From: Actinomycetes bacterium
Lineage (GTDB): Bacteria > Actinomycetota > Actinomycetes > Nanopelagicales > Nanopelagicaceae
Assembly (NCBI GenBank): GCA_023252155.1
Contig: JAHEXJ010000003.1
Location: 1 to 64,000 of the forward strand
Direction: 5' to 3'
Length of the DNA: 64,000 nt
Of this stretch, positions 20,990 through 28,719 are shown piece after piece. Positions within the stretch are counted from its first letter, which is position 1, and the number at the start of each line of letters is the position of its first letter. A program made the position numbers and the translations under genes. Below the pieces are notes generated by a model. The model made no database searches. It worked only from the letters and a program-made list of their open reading frames with translations, and was not told the origin of the DNA.

Positions 20990-21412
20990 ATGAGCGAAAA
21001 AGACGATTCGGATTTCATGGCGCAGTTACGGGTGCGTGGAAGCGGTGCCCTCGATCAAAAAATGGGCATTCAGATTCTCGAAGCTTCTCCCTCCCGTCTG
21101 GTTGCAACGATGCCAGTTGAAGGAAATACCCAACCGCTGGGTCTACTTCACGGTGGCGCGAATGTCGTCTTAGCCGAAAGCCTCGGCTCCATTGGTACTC
21201 AACTCCACGCTGGTCCCGACCGACGAATTGTTGGCGTCGACATTAACGCAACGCACCATCGATCAGCCACAAAAGGAACCGTCACGGCTGTTGCCACGCC
21301 GATTTCGCTAGGCAAGACACTGTGCTGCTACGAGGTTGTCATCACTAACGACGAAGGGCAGCGCACTTGCACTGCACGAATCACCTGCTTGATATTGGCG
21401 CCTCGGCAGTAA
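20990..21412 (+). CDS. PaaI-type hotdog-fold acyl-CoA thioesterase
   Basis: This 140-residue single-domain protein matches the PaaI/YdiI group of acyl-CoA thioesterases. GLLHGGANVVLAESLGSIGT (about 51-70) carries the conserved HGG and the catalytic-type glutamate, and GVDINATHHRSATKGTV is the following strand pair. The natural acyl substrate is unknown. The gene is divergent from polA, a pairing seen in other actinobacteria. ATG 20990 is chosen over 20954 because TACACT lies 8 bp before it and the family alignment begins after it. It converges on livF with 6 bp between stops. Confidence 0.85.
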   Translation: MSEKDDSDFMAQLRVRGSGALDQKMGIQILEASPSRLVATMPVEGNTQPLGLLHGGANVVLAESLGSIGTQLHAGPDRRIVGVDINATHHRSATKGTVTAVATPISLGKTLCCYEVVITNDEGQRTCTARITCLILAPRQ

Positions 21413-21418
21413 AGCTTC

Positions 21419-22132
21419 TTAACCTCCGAGATACGCCTTCGTAACAGCTTCATCTTTTGCAAGATCCGTTGCGTTACCGCTCATCTTGATCGAGCCCGAT
21501 TCAAGAACGTAGGCACGGTCAGCAACATCTAGCGCAGCCGCGGCATTCTGCTCAATAAGCAAAATCGTAATTCCTTGTTCGCGAATTTTCACAATCGTCT
21601 CAAAGATTATGTCAACGAGAACGGGAGCAAGACCCATTGAAGGCTCATCCAGCAAGAGAAGTTTCGGCGCGCCCATCATTGCGCGAGCAACCGCTAACAT
21701 CTGCTGCTCACCGCCCGACATGGTGCCGCCCTTTTGTTCGATGCGTTCACGAAGGCGCGGGAACAATTCCAGGACTCTCTGCATGTCACTTTCGATGGCA
21801 GCCTTGTCGTTTCGAAGAAAAGCGCCGAGTTCAAGATTTTCGCGAACCGACATTCTTGGAAAGATTCTGCGACCTTCTGGAGATTGGCAAAGTCCCTTGG
21901 CGACAATTTCGTGACCTTCTTTGCCATCAATTCGCTCGCCTGCAAACGTGATTGTTCCGGCCTTGGGTTTCAACAACCCTGAAATGGTGCGCAATGTGGT
22001 TGATTTGCCGGCGCCGTTGGAGCCAATCAGAGTAACGATCTCGCCTTCATTTACGGTTAGAGAGACGTTCTTAACTGCCAGGATTGAACCGTAGGCAACT
22101 TGCAAGTCTTTGACTTCAAGAAGAGTACTCAT
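21419..22132 (-). CDS. livF: Branched-chain amino-acid type ABC transporter, ATPase LivF
   Basis: This is the second ATP-binding subunit of a HAAT-family importer. The 237-residue protein has Walker A GSNGAGKST (38-46), signature MSGGEQQMLAVARAM and Walker B LLLLDEPSMGL, then the switch histidine replaced by the usual LivF IEQNA. The ATG overlaps the livG stop by 4 bp. It is the last gene of the livK2-livK1-livH-livM-livG-livF run. The substrate could be branched-chain or other amino acids, urea or amides. Confidence 0.93.
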   Translation of the reverse strand: MSTLLEVKDLQVAYGSILAVKNVSLTVNEGEIVTLIGSNGAGKSTTLRTISGLLKPKAGTITFAGERIDGKEGHEIVAKGLCQSPEGRRIFPRMSVRENLELGAFLRNDKAAIESDMQRVLELFPRLRERIEQKGGTMSGGEQQMLAVARAMMGAPKLLLLDEPSMGLAPVLVDIIFETIVKIREQGITILLIEQNAAAALDVADRAYVLESGSIKMSGNATDLAKDEAVTKAYLGG

Positions 22133-22908
22133 GCCTTCTCTCCTTTTGCCTTGCCCAGGTAGGCCTCGATGACACGTTGGTTGGATTTAATGTCGGCAGG
22201 AGATCCTTCAGCGATCTTCTCGCCTTGATCTAGAACCGTAATTCGCTCGGAGACAGACATAACCACGCTCATATCGTGCTCGATCAGAAGGATAGATACA
22301 TCTTGCTCATCGCGGACGCGATAAACAAAATCAATAAAAGTCAAAGATTCCTGAGGATTCATACCCGCAGTGGGCTCGTCGAGAAGCAGAACTCTTGGTT
22401 TCAAAGCCAAAGCTCTGGCAACTTCGAGTCGACGTTGGTCGCCGTAAGAGAGATTACGTGCGTACTCCCCCGCCCACTTGCCGATGCCGACAAAATTAAG
22501 AAGTTCGCGTGCTTGCTCGCGAGCATCACGTTCTTCTCGGCGCTGACCAGGAGTTCGGAAGATCGTGGACAGAATGCCGGCCTTCAAATGCGAATGCATT
22601 GCCACCATGACATTTTCTTCCGCAGTCATTAAGCCAAAGAGTCGAATATTCTGGAAAGTACGAGCAAGCCCACCCGCTGCAATCTTGTGCGGAGCCATAG
22701 CCGTAATGTCGTCTTCTCCAAATAGAACGTTGCCACTCGTTGGCTTGTATAGACCGGTCAGAACGTTGAAGAACGTCGTCTTGCCGGCTCCGTTTGGCCC
22801 GATCAAACTGACAATCTTGCCGGTAGGGATATCGAAAGATACGGAATTAACAGCGACAAGTCCGCCGAACTTAACGGTGATGTTGTCCGCTCTCAATGCT
22901 GAAGTCAT
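22129..22908 (-). CDS. livG: Branched-chain amino-acid type ABC transporter, ATPase LivG
   Basis: This is the first ATP-binding subunit, 259 residues. It has Walker A GPNGAGKTT (37-45), the LivG-type signature LSYGDQRRLEVARAL and Walker B VLLLDEPTAGMNP followed by LLIEHDMSVVM. The region between Walker A and the signature is longer than in LivF, as expected for LivG. It overlaps livM by 1 bp and livF by 4 bp, so the three proteins are probably made in fixed ratio. Confidence 0.94.
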   Translation of the reverse strand: MTSALRADNITVKFGGLVAVNSVSFDIPTGKIVSLIGPNGAGKTTFFNVLTGLYKPTSGNVLFGEDDITAMAPHKIAAGGLARTFQNIRLFGLMTAEENVMVAMHSHLKAGILSTIFRTPGQRREERDAREQARELLNFVGIGKWAGEYARNLSYGDQRRLEVARALALKPRVLLLDEPTAGMNPQESLTFIDFVYRVRDEQDVSILLIEHDMSVVMSVSERITVLDQGEKIAEGSPADIKSNQRVIEAYLGKAKGEKA

Positions 22909-24101
22909 TATTCAGCACCGCCAATCTCAGGAGCCGATTCGTCGTCTTCGTGAAGTATTGCCTTCAATCGTGATTCGGGTATCAATCCTTCGCGTCTAAA
23001 GAGCATCATCAAGACCAGCGCACCACCAAAGAGTAAGAAGTTGTAGGAGGGAAAATTGATCGTCGTGTGGAAAGTGTTATTCACGAGATCGCCAAATGCC
23101 GGCAGCCCAGTTGAGTTGATCCATGCGAGCAAGAGGGCGCCGACCATGACACCCCAAACGTTACCCATGCCACCAAGTACAACCATCGCTAGCAAAATGA
23201 TCGAAATAGAGAAGTTAAATCGATCGGCAAAGACGCCGCCAACGTGCGTCGCGTAAGCAACACCACCTACACCACCGGAGAATGCACCGACTGCGTAAGC
23301 CGACAATTTGGTTCTCATCAGCGGGACGCCCATCATGCTTGCCGCCAGTTCATCCTCGCGGATAGCCAACCATGCACGACCCAAACGGCCCGTGCGCAGA
23401 CGTAGCGACATAAAGACCATGAACGCAGTGAGAAGGACGAAGATGAAGAACTTCCAACTAAAGTCGAAGGGGCTTAAGGATCTTCCCGGGACGCCGATGT
23501 TATCTACTGGAGAAATACCCTGCGTTCCGTTGGTCAAATTGAATCCACCGATATTGGATCCGTTGACGAAGAACTGAGGAATAATTTCGCCAAACCCAAG
23601 CGTCACAAGAGCTAGGTAATCGCTCTTTAGACGAAGGGTTGGTGCACCGATAATCAAACCGAAGAACGCGCAGATCAATCCTCCAATGAAGATGACTCCC
23701 CAGAAACTGATGTGCATTCCAGGAACGACTTTTGGCGATGTGCTGAGAATGTGGATGTTTACCTGTCGGAAAAAGGATGACATGAACCATCCTGCGGTAT
23801 AGCCGCCAATTGCCCAGAAAGCCACAAATCCTAAGTCGAGCAATCCTGCATAACCGACCACGATATTTAGACCAAGGGCCGCAATAACCCAGACCATCGC
23901 TTCGTTGAGGGCAGTTGGTGGGAACCAATTTTGGACAATCGTCTGAGCGCCGTCTGGCAGATGAACCATGATGTAGGTGTAGAAGACCCAGATTGCAACG
24001 GCGGCGACGATGAAGCCAATTGCCCACTTGCGTTGACTTGCGCTCTGCTTGACTGCCTTGGGTCGGCGCGACTTTGAGTCCGTTTTCTTAGTGATGCTCA
24101 T
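22908..24101 (-). CDS. livM: Branched-chain amino-acid type ABC transporter, permease LivM
   Basis: This inner-membrane permease has 397 residues and about ten hydrophobic segments. The characteristic LivM elements are GLNIVVGYAGLLDLGFVAFWAIGGYTAGW, LRLKSDYLALVTLGFGEI and AWLAIREDELAASMMGV, the cytoplasmic loop contacting the ATPases. The first 25 residues are lysine-rich and cytoplasmic. It starts 2 bp after livH. Confidence 0.94.
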   Translation of the reverse strand: MSITKKTDSKSRRPKAVKQSASQRKWAIGFIVAAVAIWVFYTYIMVHLPDGAQTIVQNWFPPTALNEAMVWVIAALGLNIVVGYAGLLDLGFVAFWAIGGYTAGWFMSSFFRQVNIHILSTSPKVVPGMHISFWGVIFIGGLICAFFGLIIGAPTLRLKSDYLALVTLGFGEIIPQFFVNGSNIGGFNLTNGTQGISPVDNIGVPGRSLSPFDFSWKFFIFVLLTAFMVFMSLRLRTGRLGRAWLAIREDELAASMMGVPLMRTKLSAYAVGAFSGGVGGVAYATHVGGVFADRFNFSISIILLAMVVLGGMGNVWGVMVGALLLAWINSTGLPAFGDLVNNTFHTTINFPSYNFLLFGGALVLMMLFRREGLIPESRLKAILHEDDESAPEIGGAE

Positions 24102-24103
24102 AA

Positions 24104-25144
24104 TCAGACCTTCTCCGTAACAGTTTTACCCAGAAGCCCCGTTGGTTTGAAGGCCATGAGAAGAATCAAAATAGAGAACACAACCGTTTGCGACCATTGC
24201 TGACCTAAGCCAATAGGCAACCCATCATTGAGACCTTGGATGAGGCCGATTAGAAGCGCACCAAGGACTGCGCCCTGGAGATTTCCAATTCCGCCCATGA
24301 CCGCCGAAGTAAATGCAATCAACCCAAGTTGATAGCCCAAGTTATATGAGGTTAAACCTCGTGTTTGTTGAAAGATTAAACCGGCCGCGCCAGCAAGGGC
24401 GCCACCGAGGGCGAAGGTAAATGAAATCGTTCGATTGACGTTGATGCCCATGAGGCGCGCTGCATCCTGATCTTGAGCAGTCGCTCGCATTGCTTTGCCT
24501 TGCCTTGTTCGCGAAACGATCCAAGACATCAAGATGAGGAGTGGCACAGTAATAATCACCGAAATGATGGTGGTGTACGGGATGGTTACGTTGTCAATCT
24601 TGATCTGGCCACTTGGCAGGATGCTATTCCATGTCTTCTGACCTGAACCGTTCCAGTGAAGTCCGACGAATTGCAAAATGAATGACATACCCACCGCGGT
24701 GATGAGCGGCGCAAGTTTGGGTGCCCGGCGAAGTCTTCGATAAGCGAAACGCTCGATACCCACATTGATTGAGGCTCCAAAGGTCATGACCGCGACCAGA
24801 CACGCGGCGAAGATTCCGAATGCCGCGATTCCCGTGTGAGTCTTGCCGAACCAGACCGAAATGAAGTTAGCTGAAAAGACGGTGCCAAGCATGAAGAGGT
24901 CACCATGAGCAAAGTTAATGAGTTCGATAATTCCATAAACAAGGGTGTACCCCAGAGCAATCAGTGCGTACAGCACTCCGTTGCTTAGGCCAATGAGAGA
25001 GGCTTGAAAAAATTGGGAGGGCGACTTCGCAAAATTTATCCCTAGCCAGTACAAAATCCCGAGGGCGGCTAAAGTTCCTAAAGTCCTTTCCAAGTAACGG
25101 CGTCGGTCCTGCCGCGCTTGGTACCCCTTACTAAGAATTGACAC
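24104..25144 (-). CDS. livH: Branched-chain amino-acid type ABC transporter, permease LivH
   Basis: This is the partner permease, 346 residues with about eight membrane segments. The typical LivH region is GLSNGVLYALIALGYTLVYGI followed by ELINFAHGDLFMLG (about 57-84). The ATPase-contact loop is KAMRATAQDQDAARLMGINV. The N-terminus is basic and longer than usual (about 25 residues before the first helix). The GTG at 25144 has a strong GAAGGAG six bases upstream. A strong hairpin separates it from livK1. Confidence 0.94.
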   Translation of the reverse strand: MSILSKGYQARQDRRRYLERTLGTLAALGILYWLGINFAKSPSQFFQASLIGLSNGVLYALIALGYTLVYGIIELINFAHGDLFMLGTVFSANFISVWFGKTHTGIAAFGIFAACLVAVMTFGASINVGIERFAYRRLRRAPKLAPLITAVGMSFILQFVGLHWNGSGQKTWNSILPSGQIKIDNVTIPYTTIISVIITVPLLILMSWIVSRTRQGKAMRATAQDQDAARLMGINVNRTISFTFALGGALAGAAGLIFQQTRGLTSYNLGYQLGLIAFTSAVMGGIGNLQGAVLGALLIGLIQGLNDGLPIGLGQQWSQTVVFSILILLMAFKPTGLLGKTVTEKV

Positions 25145-25254
25145 TAAAACTCCTTCGCGCTGCGCGCAATATGGTGGTCATCGTAATACAACAGGCATTT
25201 CAAAGATACAAAAACAACGCGGGGAATTGGTTTTTTACTTGGCTCATCTCAGAG

Positions 25255-25286
25255 CTATCGGGGTGAGCACTAGCCCACCCCGATAG
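25255..25286 (-). other. 14-bp stem-loop between livK1 and livH
   Basis: Positions 25255-25268 and 25273-25286 form a 14-bp stem with a 4-nt loop. The only non-Watson-Crick pair is A-C in plus-strand RNA but G-U in minus-strand RNA, so the structure fits the liv operon transcript. Five T residues follow it on the plus strand only, so it is not a normal terminator for the operon. It may protect the livK1 mRNA or partly stop transcription before the permease genes. Confidence 0.7.
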
Positions 25287-25305
25287 TTTTTGAGACTGAA
25301 CTGAC

Positions 25306-26577
25306 TTACTTAACTGTTTGGGCCTTCAGGGTGGTTTCTTGTCCGCCCTTTACAACCTCAATGGTTACGTCCTTGGCCAATGTGTCACCAGTTAGGGTGC
25401 TGATTGACAGCGCCTTTCCTAGAACAGAGACCTTGGCAGGAATTGTGATTCCTGAACCAGAGAAGATTGCATTTGTTACGCCCTTGCGAGTTCCATCAGA
25501 TTTGGCGATTGCGGCCAAGATAACCTGGACTGCAGCAACACCATAAACTGGATAGGAACCAACTGGAGCCTTTCCGTATGCCTTCTTGTAAGCCTTAACG
25601 AAGTTGGCACCGGCGCCCTTTGGATCGATCTTTGCCAACAAATCGCTGGAAAGACCTGCGAATGATAGGTAAGCACCATTGGCTTCAGGCATTGAGTTAA
25701 ATTGTGGGTAACCAGTAAATCCATCTGGTGCCATGAACTTAACCGCCGTGTTGTCGCCAAGAACTGCAACCTTGTCCTTCATCAACTGTCCACCGTTGTT
25801 ATCAAAGATACCGCCGACATAAATCATGTCTGGGTTAAGAGCCTTGATCTTGGTGAAGAGAGCTGTGTAATCGGATTGCTTTGCATCCCAACCTTCGCCG
25901 TAGGCGCCGCTTGAGAGAACATTGAGGCCGATCTTCTTGGCTTCAGTTGTGAATGCCTGCGCAACGCCTTGACCGTAGGTCTGGGTGTCATTGAGGACAT
26001 AAACGTTTTTTACCCCAATTGACTTCGCGAACTGTGCTGCGGCCGCGCCCTGATTGTCATCAGTTGTGCAAACACGTGCGTAGTTGCGAACGCCTGTTGG
26101 GTAGTAAACATCTGGCTCGCCTGGGTTCCATGCCTTGGTCAAGCCAGGGTTGGTGTTGGCGTCAGAAACCATTGTCATTGCCCCACCAGGTGCCTGGTTA
26201 AGGATAGGAATTTCGATCTTTGCGCAACCAGAGTTGTACGTTCCCATTACGGCAACCTCACTCTTGTTGGCTACGTGAGCCTGCGCGTTTGCAGCGCACT
26301 TTGCTGGATCCCAAGATGCAGCTGCAGCGGTCGCGTCATCGTAGATCTTGAACTTGACCGTGTACTTGCCGGCCTTGTACTTGATCTGCTTGAGGTAGAG
26401 CGCAATTGCCTTGTTTGTTGAATCATTTGAATCGAACGATGATCCCTGTAGAGGAAGATCGGACGAAATTGTTAGGACCTTCGTTGCGGCATCTGCCGCT
26501 GAAGTTCCCGCTACTAGTCCTGCAGCAACCATCGCAACAGATGCGACGATGCCTACAGCACGATACGTCTTCTTCAT
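25306..26577 (-). CDS. livK: Periplasmic-type binding protein of the liv ABC transporter, copy 1 (non-lipoprotein)
   Basis: This substrate-binding protein of the Leu/Ile/Val-binding type I fold has 423 residues. A Sec signal peptide (1-31) ends in AADAA with no lipobox cysteine. Residues after 36 (ISSDLPLQGSSFDSNDSTN) are the typical start of the ligand-binding lobe. VAVMGTYNSGCAKIEIPILN and MIYVGGIFDNNGGQLMKD are conserved with copy 2. The gene has AGGAAGG six bases before its ATG and its own promoter. The exact ligand is unknown. For a Gram-positive cell the lack of a lipid anchor is odd. Confidence 0.9.
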   Translation of the reverse strand: MKKTYRAVGIVASVAMVAAGLVAGTSAADAATKVLTISSDLPLQGSSFDSNDSTNKAIALYLKQIKYKAGKYTVKFKIYDDATAAAASWDPAKCAANAQAHVANKSEVAVMGTYNSGCAKIEIPILNQAPGGAMTMVSDANTNPGLTKAWNPGEPDVYYPTGVRNYARVCTTDDNQGAAAAQFAKSIGVKNVYVLNDTQTYGQGVAQAFTTEAKKIGLNVLSSGAYGEGWDAKQSDYTALFTKIKALNPDMIYVGGIFDNNGGQLMKDKVAVLGDNTAVKFMAPDGFTGYPQFNSMPEANGAYLSFAGLSSDLLAKIDPKGAGANFVKAYKKAYGKAPVGSYPVYGVAAVQVILAAIAKSDGTRKGVTNAIFSGSGITIPAKVSVLGKALSISTLTGDTLAKDVTIEVVKGGQETTLKAQTVK

Positions 26578-26621
26578 GTATTGCCTTCCTGTTACTCATT
26601 TCCCGGGACAGGGAGGGCGTC

Positions 26622-26650
26622 AGGTTATCGGTGAGTGACTTGGCTTACAA
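26622..26650 (-). promoter_or_regulatory. livK1 promoter
   Basis: Minus-strand -35 TTGTAA (26645-26650), a 17-bp spacer and -10 TAACCT (26622-26627) lie upstream of livK1, with an expected leader of about 38 nt before ATG 26577. A triple 11-bp repeat lies just upstream at 26672-26704. Confidence 0.55.
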
Positions 26651-26671
26651 CCCGAAAACCGCCAAAATCGC

Positions 26672-26704
26672 AGTTATAACGAAGTTGTAACTTAGTGTTA
26701 ACGC
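26672..26704. promoter_or_regulatory. Three 11-bp direct repeats upstream of livK1 (candidate operator)
   Basis: Three adjoining 11-bp units, AGTTATAACGA, AGTTGTAACTT and AGTGTTAACGC, lie on the plus strand. Read on the minus strand they are GTTAA, GTTAC and GTTAT pentamers separated by 6 bp. This spacing is the arrangement of OmpR-family boxes such as GlnR and PhoP sites. The centre is about 73 bp upstream of the predicted livK1 transcription start, a usual activator position. Confidence 0.55.
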
Positions 26705-26708
26705 TCAT

Positions 26709-26739
26709 GACCCCTCAAACGAAATCCGCCTGAGAGGTC
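26709..26739 (-). other. 9-bp stem-loop after livK2
   Basis: Positions 26709-26717 pair with 26731-26739 around a 13-nt loop, 24 bp after the livK2 stop. One position is a C-A mismatch on the plus strand but a G-U pair on the minus strand, so the hairpin fits the livK2 mRNA. There is no T tract, which argues for an RNA stabiliser or a factor-dependent end rather than an intrinsic terminator. Confidence 0.5.
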
Positions 26740-26762
26740 AGAGACGATCAGCACGGCACAAT

Positions 26763-28019
26763 CTATTTCAGCGCCCAGGCAGTTAAAGTAGTTTCTTTTC
26801 CGCCCTTTATGACTTCAATGGTGATATCTATAGCGTTGGTATCACCACTTTTTGGATCAATCTTTAATGACTTCCCAAGCACAGATTCGTTGGCAGGGAT
26901 GGTAATTCCTGATCCTGAGAATATTGCATCGGTCACGCCCTTACGCGTTCCATCAGATTTAGCGATTGCCGCCAAAATAACTTGCACGGCGGCGACCCCA
27001 TAAACAGGATAGGACCCAACCGGTGGCTTGCCGTATTCGGCTATGTAGGACGTGACGAATCGTGCACCTGCCCCCGTTGGCGCGATCTTTGTCAGCAAGT
27101 CGCTAGACAATCCAGCAAAAGATAGGTACGCACCTGTTGCTTCGGGCATGGAACTAAAGGCTGGATAACCAGTGAATCCGTCTGGCGCCATAAATTTAAC
27201 TGCGGTGTTATTGCCAAGTACGGCAACTTTGTCCTTCATCAACTGTCCACCGTTGTTATCAAAAATGCCTCCGACGTAGATCATGTCAGGGTTGAGTGCC
27301 TTTATTTTTGTAAATAGCGCTGTGTAATCTGGTTGCTTAGCATCCCAACCTTCGCCAAAAGGACCACTCGATAGAACTATAAGCCCCTGCTTCTTGGCTT
27401 CCGTCGTGAAGGCTTGAGCTACACCTTGGCCATATGTCTGCGTGTCATTTAGAACGTAAACGCTTTTTACGCCAATGGATTTGGCAAATTGAGCGGCCGC
27501 TGCGCCTTGATTATCATCCGTTGTGCAGACACGTGCGTAGTTGCGAACACCTGTCGGGTAGTAAACGGCCGGCTCTCCTGGATTCCACGGCTTGGTAAGA
27601 CCAGGGTTTGTGTTGGCATTTGAGACCATCGTCATCGCCCCACCGGGTGCTTGATTGAGAATTGGGATTTCGACTTTCGCACAACCAGAGTTGTACGTGC
27701 CCATCACTGCGACTTCATCCTTGTTGGCCACGTGGGCTTGCGCATTGGATGTGCATTTAGCTGGGTCCCAAGAACCAGCAGAGGCAGTTGCATCATCGTA
27801 GATCTTGAACTTGACGGTGTATTTGCCAGCTTTGTAGTTAATTTGTTTGAGGTAAAGAGCAATCGCTTTATTGGTTGAGTCATTTGAATCAAACGAAGAA
27901 CCCTGAAGAGGAAGGTCTGAGGAAATAATCAGAGTGTTTGCGGAAGAACATGCCGATAAGGTTCCAACTGCCAATACCGCGATCGCGACCAAGCCAATAA
28001 TTCTAAATCGATTCTTCAT
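26763..28019 (-). CDS. livK: Binding lipoprotein of the liv ABC transporter, copy 2
   Basis: This is a paralogue of the adjacent livK1 product with very similar mature sequence (SSDLPLQGSSFDSNDSTN, then GTYNSGCAKVEIPILNQAPGG). Its start is different: a lipoprotein signal peptide of about 23 residues with lipobox LSAC and C24 as the lipidated residue. It would be a substrate for the lgt and lspA products also in this window. ATG 28019 (MKNRFRIIG) has GGGAG seven bases upstream and gives 418 residues. A longer frame from 28049 is less likely. Tandem duplication is the simplest origin. Confidence 0.9.
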   Translation of the reverse strand: MKNRFRIIGLVAIAVLAVGTLSACSSANTLIISSDLPLQGSSFDSNDSTNKAIALYLKQINYKAGKYTVKFKIYDDATASAGSWDPAKCTSNAQAHVANKDEVAVMGTYNSGCAKVEIPILNQAPGGAMTMVSNANTNPGLTKPWNPGEPAVYYPTGVRNYARVCTTDDNQGAAAAQFAKSIGVKSVYVLNDTQTYGQGVAQAFTTEAKKQGLIVLSSGPFGEGWDAKQPDYTALFTKIKALNPDMIYVGGIFDNNGGQLMKDKVAVLGNNTAVKFMAPDGFTGYPAFSSMPEATGAYLSFAGLSSDLLTKIAPTGAGARFVTSYIAEYGKPPVGSYPVYGVAAVQVILAAIAKSDGTRKGVTDAIFSGSGITIPANESVLGKSLKIDPKSGDTNAIDITIEVIKGGKETTLTAWALK

Positions 28020-28112
28020 GGGTATTCTCCCTTGAGGTGTCCCGAACAAAAGGGGATTGATTCAGTCTCTTCCCTGCAGGAGCTGAATACAAGGGATTCC
28101 AACGACTAGTTT

Positions 28113-28718
28113 TTACCTCTCGGGCACTGCTGTCGGGGAAATGACGGCCAGCGCAACTTCTTTCATGCTCATGCGCCTATCCATAGCTGCACGTTGAATC
28201 CACGAAAAGGCTTGTGGTTCGGAGAGGTTGAGAGCACTCATCAGAATGCCTTTTGCGCGATCAATAAGTTTGCGGGTTTCGAGTCGGTCTTGCAGATTGG
28301 CGATTTCGGTTTCAAGGGAGATCATTTGTTTATGTCTACTTATAGCAATTTCCAACGCGGGAACTAAATCAGTAATTGAAAAAGGTTTGACAACATAGGC
28401 CATCACACCGGCATCCCGGGCACGCTCCACCAATTCCTTCTGACTAAATGCTGTCAACATAAGTACCGGCGCAATGTGAATAATTTCTTCAGCAGCAGAG
28501 ATGCCGTCAAGCACCGGCATCTTCACATCCAAGATCGCCAAATCAGGTTTCAATTCCTGAACTAAGGCAATCGCTTCTTGCCCGTTGCTTGCCTGACCAA
28601 CGACTTCATATCCCGCTTCTGTCAGCATCTCGACAAGATCCATGCGAATTAGTGCTTCGTCTTCAGCCACGACGATTCTGGGAGTGGGTGTAGAAATCCG
28701 TTTGGGTTCTGATGTCAT
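28113..28718 (-). CDS. pdtaR: ANTAR-domain response regulator, PdtaR type
   Basis: This 201-residue protein has an N-terminal receiver domain: acidic pocket AEDEALIRMD (18-27), phosphoacceptor D64 in LAILDVKMP, T89 in LTAFSQ and K111 in VVKPF. The C-terminal ANTAR RNA-binding domain (about 133-190) has RKLIDRAKGILM and AFSWIQRAAMDRR. PdtaR proteins act as RNA-level antiterminators controlled by a PdtaS-type kinase, not seen here. The ATG lies one base after the 3' end of tRNA-Leu(CAA), leaving no room for a Shine-Dalgarno outside the tRNA, so the mRNA may become leaderless after tRNA 3' processing. Confidence 0.93.
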   Translation of the reverse strand: MTSEPKRISTPTPRIVVAEDEALIRMDLVEMLTEAGYEVVGQASNGQEAIALVQELKPDLAILDVKMPVLDGISAAEEIIHIAPVLMLTAFSQKELVERARDAGVMAYVVKPFSITDLVPALEIAISRHKQMISLETEIANLQDRLETRKLIDRAKGILMSALNLSEPQAFSWIQRAAMDRRMSMKEVALAVISPTAVPER

Positions 28719-28719
28719 G

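Noticed and set aside
25255-25295. Plus-strand intrinsic terminator (hairpin followed by TTTTT)
   Set aside because: No plus-strand gene precedes it, and on that strand the stem has an A-C mismatch. The minus-strand reading pairs better.
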